53,009 nucleotides of DNA, taken from assembly GCA_938028465.1 (NCBI GenBank), contig CALJAA010000015.1, positions 1 through 53,009 on the forward strand, written 5' to 3'. Of the stretch, positions 9,872-18,913 are shown one piece after another. The number at the start of each line of letters is the position of its first letter. Position 1 is the first letter of the stretch. The DNA comes from an uncultured Granulosicoccaceae bacterium (GTDB taxonomy: Bacteria > Pseudomonadota > Gammaproteobacteria > Granulosicoccales > Granulosicoccaceae). The position numbers and the translations under genes are program-made. Under the pieces are notes generated by a model, which worked only from the letters and a program-made list of their open reading frames with translations, had not been told where the DNA came from and did not search any database.

Positions 9872-11184
9872 GTAACATGCCGCGCACTCAGCTTGCTCGT
9901 AGTAGTGTAGTGGGTAGCACAGCAGTAAAAATTGGATTTAATAAACTTAAAACAAAGGCTAAGCGCCCGTTTTTGAGTGATGAAAAAAACAGTGAAGCGG
10001 AAGAGAATCAACTAGATGCTGAAGCTGAGATGCTATTCACTGCCATTTCCAAGTTACGCGGTACTGCTATAAAGCTTGCACAGTTTTTAGGGATGGAAAC
10101 AGAGATGCTGCCAGAACGAGTACGTAAGGAATTAGCAAAGTCCTATCATCAGGTGCCACCACTTAATCGAGTGTTAGTGGCGAAAGTGATAGAGCAAGAG
10201 CTTGGCCAGCGCCCTGAAGTGCTATTTAAATCATTTGATCATAACGCTATGGCTGCAGCGAGTTTAGGGCAGGTTCATCGAGCCGAGCTGCACGATGGTT
10301 CCGTAGTCGCCGTCAAGGTTCAGTACCCGGGTATTCACCTCACTATTGAAAGTGATTTAAAGATCATCCAAAAGCTAGCACCAAGCGGCATGAAGTTTTT
10401 ACCCAAGCACGCGCGACCGCCAAGAGATGTATTGGATAATGCAATTGACGAGGTGGGTGCAAGGCTACAAGAAGAAACCGACTACCGGCTTGAGGCGCGT
10501 AACACCCAGTGGTTTAAAGACAATCTAAAAATAGACGGAGTGCATGTACCAAACGTGTTTGAAGAGTATTGCTCTGATCGTGTGATTACAACGGAACTGT
10601 TGGAAGGTTTACATTTAGATGAGTGGTTAGCCACTAATCCCTCGCAGAGCAAGCGCAATAAGGTTGGCCAAAGGCTGCAGAGTATATTCAGGGAATCTAC
10701 AACTGACTTAGGAAGGATGCATGCCGACCCCAACCCAGGTAACTATTTGTTCCAAGCTGATGGCGGAGTTGGTTTAATCGATTTTGGTTGTGTGAAAACC
10801 TATAGCCGCCAGTTTGTTGATAACTTTCCTAAGTTGCTGAAAGCCATGTGCGAGGGCGATCTTGAAAAAACGCTCGTTGAATACGAAGCGATTGGTATGC
10901 ATATCTCCGCCGATTCAGATTGCGATCTTGAAGCCGCCTTTAAAGAATTTTTAGATTGGATGGCGATTCCTTTTTCAACAGAATCGTTCGACTTTAAACA
11001 GAACAGTAACTACACCAGTAAAGCTCATGAAATGATGGACTTTCAAAGAGAGTTGCCAACGTTCGATAAGATCCAAGAGGACTTTATCTTTTTTGAACGC
11101 ACCTCCTATGGCTTGTTTAAGTTGTATGAACGTCTGGAAGCAAATGTGAAAATGCGTGAAGGTTGGGGTATGCCTGCGTTGTAG
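9868..11184 (+). CDS. ABC1/UbiB (AarF)-family atypical protein kinase-like protein
   Basis: The 438-residue protein has the ABC1/ADCK/UbiB order: an N-terminal KxGQ-like helix (IKLAQF, 68-73), alanine-rich nucleotide loop AAASLGQVHRA (near 128-138), VAVKVQYPG with the catalytic Lys (near 147), TTELLEG hinge, MHADPNPGNYLF catalytic loop and LIDFGCVK metal motif. Members act as ATPases/kinases supporting quinone synthesis or lipid handling at membranes. Here the normally invariant glycine of KxGQ is alanine (KLAQ, residue 71). No membrane helix is seen at the C-terminus, unlike UbiB itself, so this is an accessory paralogue rather than ubiB. It is coupled to the TetR gene upstream (ATGA). Confidence 0.88.
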   Translation: MSNMPRTQLARSSVVGSTAVKIGFNKLKTKAKRPFLSDEKNSEAEENQLDAEAEMLFTAISKLRGTAIKLAQFLGMETEMLPERVRKELAKSYHQVPPLNRVLVAKVIEQELGQRPEVLFKSFDHNAMAAASLGQVHRAELHDGSVVAVKVQYPGIHLTIESDLKIIQKLAPSGMKFLPKHARPPRDVLDNAIDEVGARLQEETDYRLEARNTQWFKDNLKIDGVHVPNVFEEYCSDRVITTELLEGLHLDEWLATNPSQSKRNKVGQRLQSIFRESTTDLGRMHADPNPGNYLFQADGGVGLIDFGCVKTYSRQFVDNFPKLLKAMCEGDLEKTLVEYEAIGMHISADSDCDLEAAFKEFLDWMAIPFSTESFDFKQNSNYTSKAHEMMDFQRELPTFDKIQEDFIFFERTSYGLFKLYERLEANVKMREGWGMPAL

Positions 11185-11199
11185 TTTGGAGTTGATATC

Positions 11200-11691
11200 A
11201 TGAAAGCGCTGTTTACAAAGGTTGATGCTTGTTCTTTGCCTGAGGGGAGTCAATTGGTGTCGCGAATAAAGGGTGGTGATTTTATTGACTGCTACAGTAT
11301 CGAGGCTGAGGCTAGCCCTAGGCAAGCAGCAGACATAATTACAACGTTTCCTGCTTGGGGCCAATGGCTAGTAAAGCTCCGCTCTGTATTAACTAGTCCG
11401 TTTGGTTTATCTCAAACTGGGCCAGATGCGCCGGATAAGGTGGGGTTATTCCCGGTGGAGCAAGAAACAGAAACTGAAATCATTGCAGGCTTTAACGATA
11501 AGCATTTAGATTTTCGGGTGTCCGTGATGTGTGAACACGGAAAGGTGTATTTGGCTACGTGGGTACACCCGCATAACATTGGCGGTAGGGTTTACTTGAA
11601 GATGATAATGCCTTTTCATATCTTGATTGCGCGCGATAGTTTGGTTCGTGTTGGTGCTCAGACGAGGGCATCTACTATGGCGTCCACTTGA
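11200..11691 (+). CDS. DUF2867-like protein
   Basis: A 163-residue soluble protein starting 15 nt after the ABC1 kinase stop, clearly in the same operon. It resembles the DUF2867 family (SRPBCC-like fold) by its pattern: an N-terminal DCYSIEAEASPRQAADII segment, a W-x-x-W-L-x-K-L-R-S core and the C-terminal stretch ending HILIARDSLVRVG, which is where the family has its last helix. No catalytic residues can be named. Such small proteins bind hydrophobic ligands in related families; that role here is inference. Confidence 0.6.
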   Translation: MKALFTKVDACSLPEGSQLVSRIKGGDFIDCYSIEAEASPRQAADIITTFPAWGQWLVKLRSVLTSPFGLSQTGPDAPDKVGLFPVEQETETEIIAGFNDKHLDFRVSVMCEHGKVYLATWVHPHNIGGRVYLKMIMPFHILIARDSLVRVGAQTRASTMAST

Positions 11692-11734
11692 GTTTAGGTG
11701 CTGATCTGTGGTTCACTAGGCGGGCAGCAACCCA

Positions 11735-11751
11735 AGCACAATGATTGTGCT
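11735..11751. promoter_or_regulatory. 17-bp palindrome before radC
   Basis: AGCACAAT, one base, ATTGTGCT: a perfect 8-bp inverted repeat at 11735-11751, between the DUF2867-like gene and radC. No T-run follows, so it is more like a protein-binding site or an mRNA hairpin than an intrinsic terminator. Confidence 0.35.
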
Positions 11752-11783
11752 GCTGATCAATTTAACCAACAAGGATGTTGAAC

Positions 11784-12458
11784 ATGGCCATAAAACACTG
11801 GCATATCACAGAGCGGCCAAGAGAAAAGCTGCTAAACCTAGGAGTTGCTAGCCTTAGTGACGCCGAACTCCTCGCTATCTTCTTACAATCCGGCACCGCT
11901 GGGCGTTCCGCTGTGGATGTGGCGCGGGAAGCCTTAGGCCACTTTGGGAGCTTGAGCAAATTGCTGAGTAGCGACAAAAAGAGCTTTTGTGCGTTTAATG
12001 GTTTTGGTGAGGCGCGTTATACCCTGCTACAAGCGGCAATGGAAGTCAGTCGCCGACATATGCTGGAAGCCATTCAGAATACGGATGTGCTTAGCTCGCC
12101 GCAAGATGTACGTGACTACCTATCGTTAAACCTTGCAGGCTTGCCGCATGAAGTTTTTTCTGCGCTCTTTTTGGATAACCGACATCGTGTTATTGCTTAT
12201 CAAGAACTGTTTCGCGGCACGATTGATAGTGCGGCTGTTTACCCGAGAGAGGTCGTTAAACTTTGTTTATCTTGTAATGCGGCGGCAGTTATTTTTGCGC
12301 ATAACCATCCAAGTGGCGTGGCTGAGCCTTCTGATACCGATGTGCGATTAACTAAGAAGTTGATTGATGCTTTGGCGTTGGTTGATGTTCGAGTGTTGGA
12401 TCATTTGATTGTTGGGCAGGGGGTTCAAACATCGTTGGCTGAGCGCGGGTTGATGTAA
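11784..12458 (+). CDS. radC: RadC/UPF0758 family JAMM-domain protein
   Basis: The 224-residue protein has the RadC layout: N-terminal helix-hairpin-helix-like half (ERPREKLLNLGVASLSDAEL, then NGFGEARY) and a C-terminal JAMM/MPN metalloprotease-like domain with FLDNRHRVI and the zinc motif HNHPSGVAEPSDTD. Its historic link to DNA repair is not firmly supported; biochemical function is unknown. The start at 11784 (MAIKHW) is chosen over ATG 11775 because AAGG at 11771-11774 is correctly spaced only for 11784. In Pseudomonas radC is divergent from coaBC; here they are 7.4 kb apart in the same divergent orientation. Confidence 0.93.
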   Translation: MAIKHWHITERPREKLLNLGVASLSDAELLAIFLQSGTAGRSAVDVAREALGHFGSLSKLLSSDKKSFCAFNGFGEARYTLLQAAMEVSRRHMLEAIQNTDVLSSPQDVRDYLSLNLAGLPHEVFSALFLDNRHRVIAYQELFRGTIDSAAVYPREVVKLCLSCNAAAVIFAHNHPSGVAEPSDTDVRLTKKLIDALALVDVRVLDHLIVGQGVQTSLAERGLM

Positions 12459-12529
12459 CTAGCAGCTGGTTATTTCTGGGTTCTTTCCCTATAGTTATCA
12501 CTGATCTTGGATAAGAATGGAAATCCAGT

Positions 12530-13966
12530 GTGTCAGTAACCATAGATCGAATTGAGGCTGTTGCGCCTGATCAGGCATCGTTAAATGCAGCCAACAAGTT
12601 GTTAAAGCGCGCTAAGTGGCCAATGCTTGAGCAGAATGCGGACGGCACGATTTTGTGGGGGCAATGCCAAGGGTCTGGCTCTACGCCTTACAGTATGGCA
12701 GTTGATGTTAACGATTTAGGCGCTAAGTGTTCTTGTCCTAGTCGAAAATTTCCTTGTAAGCACTCCATCGCTTTGATGTGGTGGTTTGCTGAAAACGCTC
12801 AAGAATTTACAACAGGTGAAACTCCAGACTGGGTGTCACAGTGGTTGTCTCGTAGGCGAGGTAGTAGTACTGACGCGACAACTGATGCAAACAAGCCAAA
12901 GGTCAGTGCATCTAATGCTAAAAATCAAGAGCCTGTTAAAAAACTTACTCCAGATGAGATAAAGAAAAAAGAAGAACGGGCTGCTCGCCAAAAAGAGAAG
13001 AACCGCGAGGCTCGTGAAGGTGCCATAGCACAGGGGCTAGATGAGCTCGATTTGTGGATATCAGATCAGCTAGCAGCTGGATTCGCTGATTTTGAAATTA
13101 GAGCACATGAGCAAGGGGCAACTCTTGTCAAAAGGTTAGTTGATGCCAAAGCGCCAGGGTTGGCTGGGCGAGTAGAGGGCATAATCGCTGATTACTATGG
13201 CACAGAATACCTAGAGCGTAGTAACTTCTTAACAGAGCAATTGGGTATGTTGCATCTGTTGGCAAATGCGTATCGACGGCAAAGTGAGCTTACCGAGGGC
13301 TTGCAGGCTGATGTTCGCGCCGCGATAGGATGGACTGTAGAGCGTGAGCAAATTTTGAGTAATAAAAAACTCAAACAGGTTTCGGGTGAGTGGTTAGTCA
13401 CTGGCCTTAAAGAAGAAGCTCAGACTGATCGTATGCTGCGGATAGAGACATGGTTGCTAAGAACCGATTCCAAAGAAGCTGAATCGGCGGTGCTCATTGA
13501 TTTTGTGCCTTTGTCCTCTGGTGCTGGTAGAAGCAGCATCTACATCCCGGGCCAGCTATTAAAGGCCACCCTTATATATTATCCATCCTCAACCATGATG
13601 CGAGCGTTGTTGGTAGATTCTAAGCCCGTGGATTCTGAATCGCGTGGCGCTCTGCCCAGTCATGGTTTATCTGCTGATGAAGCGATCAAACACTTTCTTG
13701 ATAAGCGTGTTACTAACCCTTGGCTAGAACAATGGCCGCTGTTAATGAGTAACGTCAGCATAAGACGGACGGCGGATGATCAACTTTGGGCTGTTGGCGG
13801 CAAGGATGAGCAGCATGCGTTACCGGTGGAAAACTCTGCATCCGTTCGTGCTTCAGTCTTGCTGGGGCTGCAAGACCTCACTCTATACGGCTTGTTCAAT
13901 GGAAAAACCTTACAACCAATGGCCGCGTCAACACCGCTTGGTGCATGGTGGGGAACATCTATATGA
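12530..13966 (+). CDS. SWIM zinc-finger family protein
   Basis: The 478-residue protein carries a SWIM-type zinc finger, C67-S-C69...C76-K-H78 within CSCPSRKFPCKHSIALMW, in its N-terminal 100 residues, followed by a lysine/glutamate-rich linker (about 115-165) and a larger domain without recognised motifs. SWIM fingers bind DNA or protein. GTG start at 12530. It opens a five-gene operon with DUF5691-like, MoxR ATPase, DUF5682-like and vWA genes; the next gene starts inside its stop codon (ATGA at 13963-13966). This gene set recurs as a unit in distant bacteria such as actinomycetes (general knowledge), but no function has been assigned to my knowledge. Confidence 0.88.
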   Translation: MSVTIDRIEAVAPDQASLNAANKLLKRAKWPMLEQNADGTILWGQCQGSGSTPYSMAVDVNDLGAKCSCPSRKFPCKHSIALMWWFAENAQEFTTGETPDWVSQWLSRRRGSSTDATTDANKPKVSASNAKNQEPVKKLTPDEIKKKEERAARQKEKNREAREGAIAQGLDELDLWISDQLAAGFADFEIRAHEQGATLVKRLVDAKAPGLAGRVEGIIADYYGTEYLERSNFLTEQLGMLHLLANAYRRQSELTEGLQADVRAAIGWTVEREQILSNKKLKQVSGEWLVTGLKEEAQTDRMLRIETWLLRTDSKEAESAVLIDFVPLSSGAGRSSIYIPGQLLKATLIYYPSSTMMRALLVDSKPVDSESRGALPSHGLSADEAIKHFLDKRVTNPWLEQWPLLMSNVSIRRTADDQLWAVGGKDEQHALPVENSASVRASVLLGLQDLTLYGLFNGKTLQPMAASTPLGAWWGTSI

Positions 13967-15411
13967 GTTTGCCAAGTTGGGTTGCCGGAACGCCAGAAAT
14001 CAATAGCTCGCTAGCGCGTGGCACCGGGCGTCAAGCTTTGCCAATTGGTGATGGCGCTGTTAATTCTCAGTTAGCTATATTGGCTGGAATGGCTGCTTAT
14101 ATTCGGCTGCAGCTACCAAACACCCCTGCTGTGTTTGAACAGAATCAAAGCCCTTCAAGTATTGGGCTTATGGTCGATGATGCAATACGTGCTGCACTCA
14201 TCCGTTATTTTAAAGCTAATCGTGACGGTTTGTCAGATGCTGCCGTGCAGCGAGTTTTTGATTTATTCAGCACAAACGATTACGTTGTTCATCCGTTTGA
14301 TTATATCGAGCTAGAGCATTTGTTGCGTTATAAGCAATCCTTGTTTGATGTGAAATTTAGACGATGGGCTTCACAGGGTGATAACGAAGACATAGCAGAG
14401 AGTGATATCACGCTTGATAATTGGACAGAGTTTGCTCCTGCCGAGCGTAGCAACTACATTAGCACCTTACATAGCGTTGACCCAGAGGCTGCACGAGCCC
14501 TGTTACTCGACGCATTGCCAGATGAAACGGCCTCTGTGCGTGGGAAGCTTATTCAAGCTATTGAGTCGTCTATAACAATTTCAGATAAAGTATTTTTAGA
14601 AGGTTTATTAAATGATCGCGCAAAATCAATTAAGGATAGAGCCGCGACTATGCTGTCTTACCTACCAGGGACCGAGCAGAATAATGAACGCTTTAAAGAA
14701 GCTGTGTCGCGGTTGTCTCTTAAAAAGACAAAACTAACACGCAAAAACAAGCTTATGGTTGAACAGCCCAAAGGTTATAAAAATCATAGCTACAAACTGA
14801 TTGACTGGTACGGCACGACGTTCGGCGGGATAGACCCAATAGCAGTTGCAGCTAAGTTGGAGCTTAAGCCAGCTGAATTTTGCAATCTCATCGAACAGCC
14901 TTATTTGGCGTGTCAATGCGTTATACAGCTAGCTAAGCAAAATGAACTTGAATTGCTGAAGCCACTCGCTATGCAAAATTCGGACGTTGTGCTGGCCTGG
15001 TTATTCAACGATGACGAAATAGAATTGTATAGTTTAAGTCTTGAAGTGAAAAACCTATTTTGGGCGATGGCAACTAAAACGATTAGTGGAAAAAGTGTTA
15101 GCCATTGGGTTCAAATGTTAGAGAGCCTTTATTTAAAGCTCAATACGCCAATCCCTAAAGATATCAGCCTGTATGTTGTCAGTGACAAGAAAATTCTGGC
15201 TGCGATTAGTCAGTCTTTTGAGGAAAGCGAAAAGTATGACAAACATCTTTTGGAGCGACTCGTTTCAATACTTGATGCCTGTAGCTATCCTCAGCTAAAA
15301 AATATCACCAAAGATGCGCCACCATTTGTGAGCACGTATGCAAACCAGTTAATCGATTTGTTGAGCCTACTTGACAATCAAAACTCAACCGATCAAACCA
15401 ACGAGAATTAA
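13963..15411 (+). CDS. DUF5691-like protein of the MoxR/SWIM cluster
   Basis: About 482 residues, largely alpha-helical by composition, no catalytic motif or membrane segment seen. Position directly after the SWIM gene and before the MoxR ATPase matches the DUF5691 member of this conserved cluster; the assignment rests on position and general character (SLPSWVAGTPEI near the start, HEAT-like helical pairs such as ERSNYISTLHSVDPEAARALL). The start at 13963 is favoured because it gives an ATGA overlap with the SWIM gene and has GGGG about ten bases upstream; an in-frame ATG at 13945 would add six residues. Confidence 0.68.
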   Translation: MSLPSWVAGTPEINSSLARGTGRQALPIGDGAVNSQLAILAGMAAYIRLQLPNTPAVFEQNQSPSSIGLMVDDAIRAALIRYFKANRDGLSDAAVQRVFDLFSTNDYVVHPFDYIELEHLLRYKQSLFDVKFRRWASQGDNEDIAESDITLDNWTEFAPAERSNYISTLHSVDPEAARALLLDALPDETASVRGKLIQAIESSITISDKVFLEGLLNDRAKSIKDRAATMLSYLPGTEQNNERFKEAVSRLSLKKTKLTRKNKLMVEQPKGYKNHSYKLIDWYGTTFGGIDPIAVAAKLELKPAEFCNLIEQPYLACQCVIQLAKQNELELLKPLAMQNSDVVLAWLFNDDEIELYSLSLEVKNLFWAMATKTISGKSVSHWVQMLESLYLKLNTPIPKDISLYVVSDKKILAAISQSFEESEKYDKHLLERLVSILDACSYPQLKNITKDAPPFVSTYANQLIDLLSLLDNQNSTDQTNEN

Positions 15412-15417
15412 ACCACT

Positions 15418-16518
15418 ATGGCCGCCAAGAAATCCAAGCCAAAAAAAGCTTCGTTAAATCAGCCCGCCGAAGTGCTTTATGCTGATGAGCTAAAAGCGCT
15501 CAATGCGGTAGATGATGAGCGTCCAGAAGGTTGGAAGTTGGCACCGCAGGCGGTAGTAACGTATCTGCTGGGCGGTGAAGCGCCTGATGGCAGTGCGGTC
15601 AGTGCCAAGTACGTTGGTAATCGACGTTTAATAGAAACAGCCGTGGCAACACTAGCTACTGATCGAGCCCTGTTGCTTTTAGGTGTGCCGGGTACTGCAA
15701 AATCATGGGTATCGGAGCACCTTGCAGCTGCTATATCGGGTGATTCGCAAAGGCTTATTCAATGCACAGCGGGCACTGATGAAAATCAAATTCGGTATGG
15801 TTGGAACTATGCCTCCCTGCTTGCAAAAGGGCCCTCGGATGAGGCTTTGGTTCGTACACCGTTGTTGAGGGCGATGGAAGAAGGCACCTTGGTGCGCTTG
15901 GAAGAACTAACGCGTATGGGATCGGATGTACAGGACACCTTGATCACCGTGTTGTCTGAGAAAATTCTACCGATACCCGAGCTCGATAAGGCGATTGTTG
16001 CAAATCGTGGATTTAATATCATCGCAACTGCCAATAATCGGGATAAGGGCGTTAATGATTTGTCTTCTGCATTAAAGCGTCGTTTTAACGTTGTTGTATT
16101 GCCACTGCCCTCATCTTTAGAAGAGGAGGTGAGCATTGTCGTTGATCGTGTTGCGCAAATTGGTGCAGGCCTTGGGTTGCCAGATATCGAGCCTGCTGAA
16201 AAGGAGCTCGCTAGAATTGTTGAATTGTTCAGAGAGCTGCGCGACGGTCAAACAGCTGATGGAAAGATAAAACTCAAAACACCCAGTGGTTCACTGTCCA
16301 CGGCAGAAGCAATTTCTGTTGGGATAAGTGCTTGGGCTGAAGCAGGTCATTTCCGGTCTGGAGTGGTGGATGCTGATTCCCTAGCTGTTAATCTTATTGG
16401 TGCAATCGTCAAAGACCCTGTGCAAGACGCCATAGTGCTGCAGGAATATTTGGAAACAGTTGTGCGTCCCCGCAAGCAATGGCGCGATCTTTATACTGCT
16501 ATCCGCGAAGTCATGTAA
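15418..16518 (+). CDS. MoxR-type AAA+ ATPase
   Basis: The 366-residue AAA+ ATPase starts 6 nt after the DUF5691-like gene. Walker A is GVPGTAKSW (residues 89-97); the Walker B region reads LVRLEELTRM, with Glu-Glu where most MoxR proteins have Asp-Glu; sensor 1 is IIATANNRDKG and the arginine finger region is LKRRFN. A C-terminal lid domain follows. MoxR ATPases work as remodelling chaperones together with a vWA partner (for example RavA-ViaA), and the vWA gene at the end of this operon is the obvious partner. The substituted Walker B appears to be a property of this subfamily rather than damage, since the surrounding motif is intact. Confidence 0.92.
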   Translation: MAAKKSKPKKASLNQPAEVLYADELKALNAVDDERPEGWKLAPQAVVTYLLGGEAPDGSAVSAKYVGNRRLIETAVATLATDRALLLLGVPGTAKSWVSEHLAAAISGDSQRLIQCTAGTDENQIRYGWNYASLLAKGPSDEALVRTPLLRAMEEGTLVRLEELTRMGSDVQDTLITVLSEKILPIPELDKAIVANRGFNIIATANNRDKGVNDLSSALKRRFNVVVLPLPSSLEEEVSIVVDRVAQIGAGLGLPDIEPAEKELARIVELFRELRDGQTADGKIKLKTPSGSLSTAEAISVGISAWAEAGHFRSGVVDADSLAVNLIGAIVKDPVQDAIVLQEYLETVVRPRKQWRDLYTAIREVM

Positions 16519-16540
16519 CTGATACTAACGATTCAATTGC

Positions 16541-18913
16541 ATGGATAATCGATTACATATTCTAGGTATTAGGCATCACGGGCCGGGTTCAGCTGCGAGT
16601 GTTGAAAAGGCATTAGAGGAACTCAATCCAGATGTTGTTTTAATAGAAGGCCCTAGCGATGCTAGTGAGCTAATCCCGTTCGCAGCGTCGGCGGGAATGC
16701 GTCCACCCGTGGCTATATTAATTTACCCAAAGGGTTACCCTGAGGCTGCACGCTTTTTTCCATTTGCTGAATTCTCGCCTGAATGGTGTGCAATGCTATG
16801 GGCTCTTAACCACAATAAATCGGTCAAGTTTATTGACTTACCTATGCAAGCATCGCTTGTTGACAAGCTACTTGAGCAGCAGGCAGAAAAAGATAGAATC
16901 AAGGACGAACGAGCTGATGATGCCGAAGCATTTGATGCGGATGCTAACGTTGATAGCGATATTGATGATGATACTGATTCTGAGGTGGATCAACGCAGCC
17001 TAATTGCAGCCGACCCCCTTAATGAAATGGCTCGAGTTGCTGGCTATTCGGATGGAGAGAGTTGGTGGAATTCGATTGTTGAGCAATCTGAGAATAGTCT
17101 GAACGCTTTTTCTGCTATTGAAGATGTTATGGCAGCGTTGCGTTCTCGGATTGAAGGCCACAGGCAATCCGGCGATGTTGCTAAAGATGATAATGAATTA
17201 CGTGAGCAGCAGCGCGAAGCCCATATGCGGTCGCACATTCGTGAGGCATTGGCTGACCATGACGGATGTGTTGCCGTTGTTTGTGGAGCATGGCATGCGC
17301 CAGCTTTGAGTCAGATAAAAAATTACGCTGTTAAAGACGACAATACACTATTAAAACAAACAAAACCCTTAGTTGGTGAGAGCTGTTGGATACCGTGGAC
17401 AGACCCAAGGCTGGCTGTATCCAGTGGCTATGGTGCAGGAGTTATTTCTCCAGGTTGGTATCGTCATCTTTGGAAGCAAACTCACAATACCAATGGTATC
17501 GATTTCAACATTGCACAGTGGCAAAGTGAAGTCGCGACGCTTTTGCGTAATGAAGGTTACGACGCATCTACCGCTTCGGTTATTGAGGCAACCCGCTTGT
17601 GCCGGTCTCTTGCTGCTGTGCGTGGTTTGGCTATGCCTGGCTTAGTTGAAATGCAAGATGCCAGTTTGTCTGCCTTGTGTCATGGTGAACTCGCACCTTT
17701 GCAGATTATTGATAAGAAGCTCATTATTGGTAACACAGTTGGTAGTGTAGATGAATCTGTCCCGCAACCGCCGTTGTTAACTGATCTCTCCCGGTTACAA
17801 AAAAAGTACCGACTCAAGCCTGAAGCACTTGGCCGTGAGGTTAAGTTTGACCTTCGTAGTGAAAGTGGAATGGCAAAGTCAGAGTTGCTGCATCGGCTGA
17901 CGCTATTGAATGTCAGTTGGGGCAAACTAAATAATGCTGAGGCAGGTCGCGGTACCTTTCGAGAAGACTGGCAAATTGAGTGGCAGCCAGAGCATGCTGT
18001 AGCGTTGGCCGAAGCAGTCATTTATGGTCCTACGATTGAAATTGCGGCTGCGTCTTGCGCTGTTGCTAAAGCGCAAGATATCGATAATGCGGAGCAGTTG
18101 TCAGAGCATGTCCGGTTATGCTTACTGGCTAATTTGCCGCAAGCGGTTAGTATTGCCATTTCTCGTTTGCAAGCACTTGCTGCAACATCAGTAGAAATAA
18201 GCGCCTTGATGTCAATTGTTTTGCCACTGGCTGACATTATGCGTTACGGTACGGCTCGTAACATACCGCTAGCAGAACTCAAAAAGCTTACTAACAGCAT
18301 CATCATCGAAGTGGTTAGTGGGTTCCGGTATGCCTGCCATCAATTAGACAATGACGCATCCATTAATATGCGTTCACTGACTCGACGATTCGACCGTGCG
18401 GTTAGTATGGTCGAGGGCAATCATTTGGAAACACAGTGGTGTGTGGCACTCGAAGGAGTTGTATACGATGACCGAGCAGCGCCGCTTATAAGAGGGCAGG
18501 TCACAAGGATGTTGCATAACAAGCAGCATTTTGATTTGTCGAAAACCGCCAGTGCACTATCGCTCAATCTATCTCGGTCTATCCCTACAGACCAATCGAG
18601 CGCTTGGCTAGAAGGTTTTATCGATCAGTCGGGTGAAGTGTTTGTACATGATGATGATTTATTCGTCTTGGTCGACGAATGGTTGCAATCGCTTGATGGC
18701 GATACGTTTATCGAGATACTTCCCACTATACGACGATCGTTCACGGAGTTTGACGCGATACTACGCCGGCGACTGTTACAAAAAACGTTCGCAGTGGCTT
18801 CACAAGCGAAAGTGGCAGTCTTGGATGCGGGCGCATCCAACTCGTTGACAGAAGATGCTTTTCAATCAATGTTGCCGCTGCTAAAGCAACTAGTGGATTT
18901 GCCAGATGAGTAA
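16541..18913 (+). CDS. DUF5682-like protein with TraB/TIKI-like motifs
   Basis: A 790-residue protein beginning LHILGIRHHGPGS (residues 5-17), followed by PDVVLIEGP (30-38) and later VVCGAWHAP (246-254). The spacing and content (GxRH near the start, PD-hhhhE, then GxxH) recall the TraB/TIKI/ChaN-EreA superfamily of putative metalloproteases, where these residues form the active site; this is a motif-level inference. An acidic, low-complexity insert (many D and E) spans about residues 120-152. The C-terminal 400 residues are helical without known motif. It sits 22 nt after the MoxR gene, and its last 8 nt overlap the vWA gene. Best regarded as the candidate effector or substrate of the MoxR-vWA pair. 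Confidence 0.78.
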   Translation: MDNRLHILGIRHHGPGSAASVEKALEELNPDVVLIEGPSDASELIPFAASAGMRPPVAILIYPKGYPEAARFFPFAEFSPEWCAMLWALNHNKSVKFIDLPMQASLVDKLLEQQAEKDRIKDERADDAEAFDADANVDSDIDDDTDSEVDQRSLIAADPLNEMARVAGYSDGESWWNSIVEQSENSLNAFSAIEDVMAALRSRIEGHRQSGDVAKDDNELREQQREAHMRSHIREALADHDGCVAVVCGAWHAPALSQIKNYAVKDDNTLLKQTKPLVGESCWIPWTDPRLAVSSGYGAGVISPGWYRHLWKQTHNTNGIDFNIAQWQSEVATLLRNEGYDASTASVIEATRLCRSLAAVRGLAMPGLVEMQDASLSALCHGELAPLQIIDKKLIIGNTVGSVDESVPQPPLLTDLSRLQKKYRLKPEALGREVKFDLRSESGMAKSELLHRLTLLNVSWGKLNNAEAGRGTFREDWQIEWQPEHAVALAEAVIYGPTIEIAAASCAVAKAQDIDNAEQLSEHVRLCLLANLPQAVSIAISRLQALAATSVEISALMSIVLPLADIMRYGTARNIPLAELKKLTNSIIIEVVSGFRYACHQLDNDASINMRSLTRRFDRAVSMVEGNHLETQWCVALEGVVYDDRAAPLIRGQVTRMLHNKQHFDLSKTASALSLNLSRSIPTDQSSAWLEGFIDQSGEVFVHDDDLFVLVDEWLQSLDGDTFIEILPTIRRSFTEFDAILRRRLLQKTFAVASQAKVAVLDAGASNSLTEDAFQSMLPLLKQLVDLPDE

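Noticed and set aside
9868-11184. ubiB of the ubiquinone pathway
   Set aside because: No C-terminal membrane helices, altered KxGQ motif, and context with a TetR regulator rather than ubiE/ubiJ.
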